This document shows positions 10,801 to 22,800 of a stretch of DNA of 64,000 bases, one piece after another (position 1 is the first letter of the stretch; each line of letters begins with the position of its first letter). A program made the translations under genes and the position numbers. Where the stretch lies: the NCBI GenBank assembly GCA_030248225.1, contig JASANE010005263.1:124001-188000 (forward strand), read 5' to 3'. The notes below the pieces were generated by a model. The model saw only the letters and a list, made by a program, of their open reading frames with translations, was not told the DNA's origin and ran no database searches. The stretch comes from Trileptium ribeirensis (lineage: Eukaryota > Nematoda > Enoplea > Enoplida > Thoracostomopsidae).

Positions 10801-13800
10801 ACTCACGAGTTTACGCATGCATAATGCCATACTTTACACTCACGGAGTCGTACCATTAACATTTGCTAAAATTTCGTTAAGTTATACGTAAAAATACGAT
10901 CTTGCAAAATACTTAATCGCGTCCATGAAGCTGTCGACTCGGTAGTGGGATGCCCCACTTAGAGGTTAAAATGAGAATGAAAAAAAATTCCCTCCGGGGA
11001 TTTTTTGCAATTTTGTCAAAGTATACATGCTTTTTCGATCTTACAAATAAGACCCTACGGTTGAAAGTATTCCGGGTTCGTTTGCCTGCTGACCCAAAGG
11101 GGGTTGTTATCAACCAAAATTTAAACTGTATATGACTTAAATTACATCCAGGAATTTATTTTGATGATTTTGTCCTACAACTGATGACTCGTTAGATCTT
11201 TTATTTGAGCTATTGAGCACGGCGAAGCCGTGGCCCGTTAAAAAATTACGACAAATTTAAACCCGAGCGGAGCAAAAGCCGCTCAAGTTTTACACAAATT
11301 TTACACAGTAACATAGTGTTAGATAGGTTTAGTGTCATAGGCATGTTTCGGTTTTAGATTCTAGTTATAATTTCGCGTTTCCTTTCTCCTTTTGAGATTC
11401 ATCAATGCAGTACGGCTGTATCGGACTCAGTTAGCTACGATACGCTGTCGCTGCAAATGTATTATCAAATTTACCAGTGTTGAGAAATTTGATACAAAAC
11501 AGCAAAGTTTATGTACAAATTTCAGCAACATCTCGAGACGCGATGTCGTGTCTGTCGGGTCTTGACCCGACGGATCATTTTTGGATAGGACCGGTGACTT
11601 GATTAGAAATTGAAAACGTAGACCAAATCCAGCTCTGTGTAAATTTTCTTAGAGAGGCTGGCACAATTTTGAGAAATTAAAACTTTTGAATCTGCTACAC
11701 CATTTTGCTAGGTTGGGACCTCGGTCGTAACCGTGGAACCGTGTAATTGGGGAACGTAATTTAGGTTAAATATCATAATTAAACTTCTTCATGCTAGCAA
11801 TTACGTGGGATTACGCGATAGAAACCCGTTTTAATAACCAGAACCTACGAGAATTTAATTAAATTTCTATAAGGAATAGGACAATGACGGAGTGTCATTT
11901 TGATACCTTCTGTACCAAAACTTACTTTACTCTAGAACAGGTGCCTATGACTTGAAAGGCATCGCCGCATGTAATTTTAGTCCTGAATTGAACATTAACC
12001 AGCTAGCCAAATTTCTAATCCCCACTCCCATTCCGCGAAAATGACATGGAGTCATGCATAGTATGATATAGCCATACAATGTACATAAAGTGATAGGATA
12101 GAAGCTGGTTACAACACTGCATAGGGATTCCTTTAACACGGGGTTCTCGAGCTTAGGAGGGTCTCAATAAAATAATATAATTTAATTTGTAAGTATAGGC
12201 TTATTAATATGTATGTCTGGACAGGGATGAATAATAAAATAAAACTCTTACTATACTTAGTATTAATAAGTCATATTAATATATTAATTAAGCAAATATA
12301 AGTTAATATTAAAATTATTAATTCAATAATTAAAATTACATAAATTAGGATTACTAGTACAATCGCTTCGCAGTGATGACGAGCGACCAGACTATATGGC
12401 AAAATAATTCCCATTGTGGAGCAGAGTTAACACTCAGGTGGGTATTGAAGTATTGAACTCGGCTGAGCTAATGAATACTGGGGATAACCCCAGAGTGGAT
12501 CATTGCTTCGGCAGTGGCCTGCTCGGGAGCTCAACCGTAGCGCCCCGCGCTTTCGATTGAAGACTAGTTGAGTACAACGGTAGTCAGTTTAAGAAACCAT
12601 ACATACGGGGAACCAAATAAGCATATCTGACGACCCGTATATAACTTTTTTCGCACTGGACCACAAATAATTTCAGTAGTTCGAAGATCTTTCCTTGCGA
12701 AGTTGGATATAAATCTTGTGTAAAGTACACTCGTGAGCCTAGGGAACAATATGTTCCTGAAGTTCTCTAAAAATTATCTAGGTTTGATCATTAGGATATT
12801 AAATTGTGTTCCCTTTGTAACCTTATTTCGAGCCTAAATAGAAAAGGGCTGCGGCAATATCTCAGTCGCCCACCCAATTTCCATGGTCCAACGAGAGATG
12901 AATAGAAAATATTTCTAGTGATTGCAAATAGAGCGCTCGTTAGCTGTACTTATTTTGAAGTCATATTGGTATGGTTATTTAGGTCAAAATTTGTTATATA
13001 CTTCGACATCATACATAAGTGTTATTCCCACATTTCAGTAGGAAAATCATTTGGCAAAGTTACTACTTAGCAAATGAACTTTAGCCTCGAGTCATTGATT
13101 TAATTTATAATTATTATCCGTATAGACGCTGACTTAGGACACCCATTAATTTTGTCTTACCTGGTGCTCACGACCACATCTCATAGTAGGCGACACATCA
13201 ACGCCGCTGTCGCGCGTTAGCGATGCCGTTATAGGAGTTAGACCCAGATCATCAGAAAGTAGTGAGATTCCGGCCATTTTCTTTCTTAAAAAGGTTCGTA
13301 GTTTCCGCGCTCCCCTTTTCTATTGGGACAGGACAAGCGATACGAGAGGAAATTGATTTTTTTATTTGTTATACCCATTATTTTATCCATCAGGTTTCTT
13401 GCAGTACTATGCGAGAACACGTGTTTTTTGTAAGGAACTATTATAACGGTTTTACCGAACCGTACTTAAGCCTTGGATCCATTACGAGCCGCAAGTTGGC
13501 ACAAAACTTTCAATTTGGGAATTTTCCCTGGACCCGGCCGGATCCAGCGCCTTCACAAAATTGTACAAAACTGACATAGAATTTCGCAGATAAAAGTAAA
13601 TATCACTTTCCCCTAATTTTAATAAGCTATGTATTACGTACAAAACTTGTGGACATATTTCTTAGGATACATTAGTTTTAGGAAAATCTTAAAAGTTAGA
13701 AATTCGGTCCCAATCTACTTCTACCGGGACCTATAAGCCGAGAAATGAGAAATCCGCACTTCGCGCCCTTACTGTTCGTAGTGGTTCACGAGTGTAATCT

Positions 13801-16800
13801 TTGCAACGGCCGTGTACAGTATTTATGAGCCACAATTAAGTCGAGTTTTGAGCATCGAACATATATCTAAATTCATACTCAGTTGTATTTTTGTTAAGCA
13901 ATGATGTGACCGAACGCGAACCATTAGCAACCCCGCTGAAATTATTACTAGTGGACGTCAAATCCACTTTACACTCTCCATGTTCCCTCCAAGTCGGTAA
14001 CCGCATTATCATAATTGTAGTGAACCTTTGCCGCACCGGCACGTTAGCCAATCACACTAGGTATACTAAGTCTCGACGAACTGGCCATCGAAAAGGTCTG
14101 AGTAGAGACGAACAAAAGAGACCGCTAACATCATTTGCCGTTTAAAATTTACCTGTACGATTGCATGTATATACTTGTGTATCAGGGAATAACCGGAACC
14201 GAAATTTACCGGAACCGGAACCAGCAACCGGAACCGTCCATTTAAACCGGATCCGGAACCGGAACCGGAACCTGGTCTTCGAAATTTATATATAGTAAAA
14301 CAGATAATGGAAGAAATGAAGGTATAGTGGATTTAAAATGCATTAAAAATAACTTTACATTAAACTTAATGTATTGCGATGGTATTATTGCCTTTCTGAA
14401 AGTTTAAAGAGACTGAGGAAGCTAATAATGTTTATTTATCGATCAAATATCTCGGTTTTTGGACATTCAGAGCAAAAATGTCTTCCATACACCATTGCGT
14501 ATACTGCGTCAAATCGAATGTGCTTACAAAGCTTGGAGCATAGAATACACACTTTCGGCTCTGTCTCCAGTCGCCTCCCTTTACTACACATACGTTTGTA
14601 GCATGTTCTTCAGAAGGAAACTTAAAATTATTGGTTTATATGATTCTAAGAGAAATTAATAAATAGAAGGTAATTTTATGATCAGTGGTCAGAGACGCTG
14701 TTTAGTCTAGCGTTGGACAAACAGTGCCCGTCAGTTAGATGATAATGATGATAACTTTCTAATCAGAATGCTATAAATGAGACACACTGTGATGCTGCTC
14801 GCACAGTTTCAATAAATACAGTTATAGCCAAGAAAACAGTTTCTAGATGCGTTGCAGATAACGTTAGTTTACTTTAATTTAGACTGATTTACCAAGTTTA
14901 CAAGCGCCCTGGCGGGTGCCTGACGCAATTTATGTTAGCCAAGCATACCCTAAGTACTTCTGCGTAAGCCATACTCTGTTACCGAGTTGGACCGGTTTAA
15001 TTCAAACGTATCCCACAGACTTCTGGATGTGTAAAATAGCTGCTACAAGCATCGACCTGGCTTTGATTTAACAAACTCCTGCAGGTTATTATGAAAAACT
15101 CCTGCTCAAATTATGTGCCCTACTTACGTTTCACACGGCAAATTGGTTAGTTAATCTTTTCTTTTGCTTGGTTGTATTGGAGCTTTATCATTGTGTAATA
15201 TATATTACATATGTTTGGATTACAGGATGAAGCAAAAAACGTGGAAAATTTCAAACAAAATTTGTAAACCGGAATTCCGGTTCCGGTATGCTTTTTGCCC
15301 TTTGCCGGAACCGGAACCGGAACACGATTTTCGCCGGAACCGGAACCGGAACCGGAATTCCGGTTACTCCCTGTTGTGTATGGTAAATACATCACAGGGA
15401 GCATCAAATCCCGATTCGACAACAGTTGAGACATTTCTCCTGAAAACATTTCTGTTCGTAAAATCCAGTACAACTCTTTAGGATTGTAGAATATAGGAGT
15501 ATTCTTAATGCTTGAATCTGAAACTTGCGGGCATGTCATTCGAATGAGTCGCACTGTTTATGAGTCGTGACTTGTCATTGTATTGTACTATTATTCTTGT
15601 TGCATGATATTACTATTATTTATGTTATATAATTGTATTATGTACCGTGTAACAGTATACTTTGCCACTATATTTGATTTAGCGTAGAGTAGGATAAATG
15701 TAGTCGAATCACATTTTTACCTACACAACCCTGGAGCATGTTTCGATCCTAAGCGTAATATTTCATGTTTGTTAGGCGCCTTCAGCTTACCCGAACCATC
15801 CGAATGATATTTTGTTCTTATGATTCTTGTCGAGAGACTAGTTTTTAGAGACCCCCTTATTCCTTATAGTAAGATAAGTTCAGACGTCGCGAGAGTATTC
15901 GTTGGAATCGAGGAGATTAGTTGAATATCCGGCTGTAGACGTTCCACTGAGAAAGCTAGGACAATAGGTTTGACCTACCCCGTTCATCCAACTGCATAGA
16001 CTTTGTTCTCATATTGTGACCTCAATGCCCATTATAATTTGTGAATCTGCCTATATTATCTATTGCCTTATCTCTTGGCGGAATGTGTGCCGATTAGCTT
16101 ATCAATAATAACTGTAAACCCGATGTGTTCTTGTGTTTGTTGATGCCCTATCTTCGTGGTCAAAATGACAAAAAGATTTTTCATGGTCTTGCCAAATCTG
16201 ACTATAACGGTATCTGTGTTTCGCAGCACACACAGGCTTTGCGTCGAGACCACCTATCATTATCAACTCATCGAGATTTACAACTTCGCTGACCGCGACT
16301 TTTTTTATGGGACAATCTCTGGGTCGGTTCGGGCTCGACCCTTTGCAGAAGTAGCTACTTTTAAATTTTCGGTATTTTATTGCGTGTTTTTACCTTACGA
16401 TGAGTGCCCATTAGGGTAGCAAGCACGCTGGATACGACTGTTTTGCTTAGGCCTGACTATATTGTACCTTTTCATGGGGTTTTATGGTGGACAACCGATT
16501 TTCGAAATGTGTATTTTCATTTGTTTTGTTATGTATTGCGTGCAGAGTATCAAGAATTGTCTATATACCTTTCTTTGAAAGCTGAATACAATGATTTGGT
16601 TATATTGAGTCTAGCGTTCATACTTCAAACCTTTTCTTGGATTTTCGGTGGGTTTAAGGTCGACGAACCCGATTTCCAGAATATAGTCTGTCTTATTTTG
16701 TTGCGTATTTCGTACAGTTGATCAAGCGTTGTCTAAAAAGGGTTTTCGGTATGTTGAATACGATCTTTGGTTTTATAGAGTCCAGCACAAGTATCTTGTG

Positions 16801-19800
16801 CCTTTTCAGACATTTTCGTTGTCTTTAGGGTCAATAAACTCGATTTCAAAAAATATATCTTCAGTGGTTTGGTACATGTCAGTAGTTATACGTAGTTTAT
16901 AAAGAGTTTTTTTGGGTATGCTGAATGCAATAATTTGGTTATCTAGAGTCCAGCGTGCATATGTCATGTTTCAATGGGTTTAGGGTCAATGAATCCGATT
17001 TCCAGAATATAGTCTGTCTTTAGTTATTTGGTTACGTATTGCCTGCAGGTCACTAAGAATTGTATAGGTTTTCCAGTAGGCTGAATACGATGGTTTAGTT
17101 ATCTAGAGACCAGCACAAATAGTTGATCCGTTCTCAGTTGTTTTCGATGGCATTAGGGTTTACCAGATTTTAGGGTTTTCAATGGATTAGGCTTCAAGGG
17201 GTTTCAGGGTGGTATATACATGAAACACAGCCTGTACAGGCGATTAAAAATGAAATCACGCTCGCTCCGTTTAACCCTCGCTTACGAGTTACTAGTATTT
17301 ATGGCTTACTTAGACGACGTTCAAAAATTTGCTGTTACAATTTATTTCTCCAGTCACCACGAGCCCTGTAAGTTCAGTCACCTATTAGTAGCTGCCAATC
17401 CAGTTTCAGAAGATGTGTTTTTAACCCAAGCCGAACACACACGGCCTTAATACATTGCGCCACGTTGACGCATTCGTCTTTCAGTCTAGTAGGCGGGAAC
17501 ACCATAATTGCAGATAAATAGAATCATGTACGTAATGTCCCTCATGGCCGGCAAAACATAGCAACAATTATGTACGTATTTGTTATGTTTTATGTTTTGT
17601 TGCGTTAGCATCCGATTGAAATAATGGCACATTGCTTTCTTTCGCCAGGTGAACCGCGACGAAGGTGAAATGCCGGACGATGCAAAGTCAACAGACGAAG
17701 AATGTTCGCCGTCATCAAAGGACGACAGAGATAAAGATGATCCGTATCGGGCGCTTGATGTGAATTTGGACGAGTAAGCGTTGCGGTTTGAGCAATGGGT
17801 TTGACGCAAAAGTGATGGCGTACAAATTTTCTGAACCATTATGGCACACAGATGAATCGCATTAATACAGTCTTCGTAATTATTCTAAGCTTGGTGGTGG
17901 AGTTTCTTAACATGTGGAACATATTCAGGATTCGATGCGAAATGCCGATTACTTATGTCAAGAGTTCATGATAAAAGCTAGCTAGAGAAGTGTGTGACAC
18001 TCCCACTCATTACGGCGATGCGATCTATGTCGTCCTTAACTTACCAGCTTTGGGAAGTGTCATGGTGACATAAATAGAAACTTTTTCTATTTCCATCATT
18101 GTAGACCCCTCAAAATTGGGTGAGAGTGGTTGATCCAAAATTTTATTATGCGTGAGTAAACTCAAGGGCATCCCGACAACCATTCTATTTTGTAATTACC
18201 CATATCAAATAGCAAACCCTTGTTACTGACAAAATGCTGAATTTCATTCGGTTTTCCCTAACCCAAAATTGGCGAAACCAAATTCAAGTGCCACAAATTA
18301 AACCTCGTGCTCGATCAGAATTCGTGGCCGTATTAATTTATAAATGCTATTGTCGTTACAATAGGTACCAAATTTTTACCGTTAATGCAATAGAAGCTAG
18401 CATTATATTGCAGTTACATATATCAGTAACTGCTGCTGTTGCTAACATGTTACGAGAAAACTATTGTCGTAGCATTTATATTAGATTCTATTGCCGCTAC
18501 AATGGCATTGAGCAAGCTATTGATGTTGCAACAACAATAGTTTCTTTATTAGGTGCACTAAAAGCAAACATTATTGCAACAACAATATTTATTGGCAACG
18601 CTATTGTTGGAACCAAAATAGAAAAGCTTTACACTCTGCAATAACATAACGAAAATATATCGTCTTTGCAATGGCTTACGGTGTGCTTTTCGTGTACACA
18701 GATCCCTGTGAACGACGCATAATATGATTTTATCCTAAAATTGGGGATTCCTAGCTTGATGAAAACGGGGGGAGGGTAAGGTCGAAACGGGTCGCGTCAT
18801 GGCTAACGCGTGTATATGGTAATGGCGATAAGTACAGTACCCGCCAAAAATGACTGTCGCTCGCTCGAACTCGCTCGCTCGAAATGCGACGGTCATTTTT
18901 GGCGAGTACTGTATAATTTTCATCTCTAGAGTTTATCTTAAACTATAGTTGCTGATATCGAATGATGCGGCTAAACACCAGGGAGTAACCGGAATTCCGG
19001 TTCCGGCGAGAATCATGTTCCGGTTGCGGTTCCGGCAAAGGGAAAACCCATACCGAAACGATTCGGGTTTAAAAATTTTCCACATTTTTTGCTTCATCTA
19101 TGGTCCAAACATTATGTAATATATACACAATGATCAAATTCCATTATAACCTAGCAAAAGAAAACTCAGCAATTGAGTGTGAAACGTAAGTAGGACACAC
19201 AGTTTGATCAGGAATTTTTATGTTAACCTGCAGGACTTTGTTAACAAAACAAAGCCAGGTCGATGCTCGATGCTTGTAGCAGCTATTTTACACATTCAGA
19301 AGTCTACGAGGTATGTTTGATCTAAAGCAGTCCAACTCGGTAACAGAGTATTTATTATGTAAAAGTACTAAGCTTTAAGCTTAGCTAACATAAATTGCGT
19401 CAAGCACAGCCCTGTGCGCTTGCAAACTTTGTAAATCAGTCTATATTGAAGTTAAGTAAGGTTATCTGCAACGCAGCCAGAAACTGCGTACTTGACAATG
19501 AACTGTATTCATTGAAACTGTGCTGAAGTACAACAGTTGGTCACATTTATAGCATTGAGACTAGAAAGTTATTGAGCGGAGCGAGGCGAAGCCGAGCGAA
19601 GCGTTTTTATTTTCTATCTGTGACCAAAAAAGTCGATGTCCGTCCGTTCGTTAGTTCGTTCGTTCGGTCCGACGGATCTCAAGAACCACTGAACGGATTT
19701 TAAAAAACTTTTTTGTTTGAAAGCCTATCATGACAGAGTGTGCACCTGATATTTGGGATTAAAAAAGTTTGAGAGGTTAATTAGTAATTAGCTAATTAGT

Positions 19801-22800
19801 TAATTTTATGCAGCTAAAATAGAGAATTTTGCAATATTTGTGTTATTTATTGAAATAGAGTCGTTTCGATCAAACCATTATAGGGTTTTTTGGGTCGAAG
19901 AATTCAAATATAATATTTTTATCAATGATAAAGCCCTATGCCCTATGCAATGTAGTTATTTGAAGAACATAAAATTGAGTACATTCGTAATGCCACAGCC
20001 CAAGCTCCGCTCACAAATGTAGTTCCACTACCGACTAGTTATTTTCTGTCTGTGACCCAAAAAGTCAGTGTCCGTCCGTTCGTTAGTTCGTTCGTTCGGT
20101 CCGACGGTTCTCAAGAACCACTGAACCAATTTTAAAAAACTTTTTTGATTGAAAGGCTATCATGTCAGAGTGTGCACCTGATATTTGGGATTAAAATATT
20201 TTGAGTGGTTAATTAGTAATTAGCTAATTAGTTAAGCTTATACAGCTAAAATAGAGAATTTTGCAATATTTGTGTTATTTATTGAAATAGAATCGTTTCG
20301 ATCAAACCATTATAGGTGTTTTGGGTCGAAGAATTCAAATATAATATTTTTAGCAATGATAAAGCCCTACGCAATGCAGTTATTTGAAGAACATAAAATT
20401 TAGTACATTCGTAATGCCACAGCCCAAGGCTCCGCTCACAAATGTAGTTCCACTACCGACTAGTCATTATCATCTAACTGACGGATACCAATGGTTGCCC
20501 AACGCTAGCCTAAACAGTGTCTTGACCACTGATCAGAAAATTATAGTGTATATACCTTCTATTTATTTCATCTTAGAACCATATAAACCAATAATGTCAA
20601 GTTTCCTACAGAACACCATGTAAAGAACGTACGTGTAGTGAAGGGAGTCGACTGAAAACAGAGCGAAAGTGTTTCTTCTACGGAGCGGAAGTGTTTATTC
20701 TACGCTCCATGCGTTATAAACACATTCATTTTGATGCAATATATGCAAGGGTGTATAGTGGAAAGCATTTTTGCTCTTGGTGTCCAAAAACCCACATATT
20801 GATCAATAAATAAACATTATTAGCTTCCTCAGTCTCTTTAAAGTTTCAGAAAGGCAATAATGCCATCATATATACATTAGGTTTAAAAACGTTATTCTTA
20901 ACACATTTTAAATCCACTGTACCTGCATTTCTTGCTTCACCTGTTTTACTATAATATAGGTTTCGAAGACAAGGTTCCGATATCGGTTGCGGATCCGGTT
21001 TAAATGGACGGTTCCGGTTCCGGTTATTACCTGCTAAACACCACTATCGCCACAGAGTGAGTAAAAATTTTCAGTATACCTGCGTGCAAGGATAGGAACG
21101 CACCGATTAAACACCTAACAGTAATTGATATAGACATTGTACAGGACTCAGTGAGCATGGGAGCCTCGTATAATTCTTTAGATACGTCACATAACTCTTC
21201 GTCAGCTTGCTACATTTTCTCAAAGTTTCTTATTTGACGCGTGTAATATAATGTAGCTGAAAACCTAGCTTTGTATTTGCGCTGCTCCCCTAATTTGATA
21301 CCTAATTGAGAGTATACCCATGCTCATTGCACCCACTGACATTACCCTTACAACGTCATGATTCCTGTCTTTGGACCACGCTTATCCCAAAAAGGCAGGA
21401 ATGGGTACACAACAAGGAATCTGTCTACTTCTGTTAGTTGTTACACAGATGGGTCACGTATGGGTTTACATGACCCACAATGTACTGGAGCTGATTTCTC
21501 TATTGAACCAGCCAGGTCAGAATATATGTAATATTAGGTAGCCTAGCATCGGGCTGAAGTGTATGCTATACATGCATGTGCCCAGTCACTTATGAGATAG
21601 CAGGAATGAAAATATTTGCATCAACAGCGACAGCAAAGCTCCAACACTCAGCTTCAAATTAGTCAATTAGTCATTTGTACAATTAAGCTGCTTTGTGATT
21701 ATCACAAAGTATCGCTGATATGAGGGTCACTCTGGTTTCTATGGGAACGAAAGATCGGACGAACTGGCAAGATTGTGCTACCCACTTCTTTGTTGACCCT
21801 AATCCTTGTCATGTTCGCTAGGTCTGAAGTTATAAAATGAGCTGCTAGAGATCTTCCACCATGTGGGAATCCACACGGGTTGTAGACAGCTGAAAGCTGT
21901 TTATTTCATGAGTGATAAATCTTGGCAGAACTACTTATGCAAACCTAACAAGCCCAGACTCAGGTCGGCTGTTTCGCTGCTCACTGGGCATTATCATCTG
22001 AATGCTGATCTTTTCAAGCTGAGAGTGATTCAGAGCAGTCTTTTGTGTGACTTATACAGAAGAAACCTCATAACACGTTGCCTCAACTGCAACAGTGTGA
22101 CTGATTTATACGGTCAGGATCCTTTGGACCGTACTAGCTTCCGCTAAGGTGGAATAAAAATAGTGAGATTTCCCGTGGAATGGCGCAGATTTTGATCTAA
22201 TTAGAACGGGTTTTCCAATGTGTAACGGGCATGTTTTGCCAACACACAGCTAATTTGTCCCCACCCTAATTTCATATTATCTTTGATATCTAACTGCACA
22301 CAAATCCTATTCAACTTGGAGACTTTTATTTTGGCCATTTGGGGTCGCCCAACAATTTAGGTTATTACTTTTTCCTATGCATTGCATCAAAAATGGATAC
22401 CAAATCCTGTTATCTAGAACAACCTTTTTGTCAGAGCAGCTATGAGACAAAGCTTGAAAAATATCCCCATAAAAGTGAAATTTTAAAATATTTTTTTACA
22501 AAGTTCTTTGCTAGTCGGGGATGAACGATAGGATTATAGGGTTATTTAACCCGTTAAATATGTTCATTTCACTGTTTTGAACCCACATTAGATTTATTTG
22601 TAACGATCGTGACGCTGCAGCACCACACGGTTCCCGTACGACCCCAGTTATCGTAACTTCACACGCGGATCAAGTTGCTCATATCGGACCATCCCCTTGG
22701 TCAGACCCAAGAACCTACTGAGCTTAGAAAACTGCAGGAGTGCTTTACAGGATTTGTTCGAATCCCGCCGGATGGGTTGCACACGCCGCCTATGTGGCAC

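Larger units (their letters stand above)
8110..15660 (+). mobile_element. Element X, copy I (unclassified; about 6.4 kb without its hAT insert)
   Basis: This shares an ordered series of similar blocks with 44570-50310 (direct) and 23230-29060 (inverted). Landmarks: T/A/G-rich degenerate repeats of the ttgtatta/tactattg type at both ends (8110-8500, 15560-15660), a gctgtgcccaccttgg block (8993), gtcgattttgctga (9963), gtggcccgtta...aaacccgagc (11231), a gaggctggcacaatt block (11654), gaagatctttccttgcgaag (12682), a CTGGA...TCCAG stem-loop (13528-13547) and cttctaccgggacctat (13719). No long reading frame. The class is unknown; outer limits are approximate. Confidence 0.65.

Noticed and set aside
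8110..15660. LTR retrotransposon interpretation of element X
   Set aside because: The two ends share only low-complexity T/A/G-rich repeats. I found no long terminal repeats, primer site, polypurine tract or gag-pol motifs.
18234..18644. 136-codon open frame on the + strand
   Set aside because: The frame follows a degenerate ctattgt/acaatag repeat, the amino acids mirror the repeat period, and no family is recognised.
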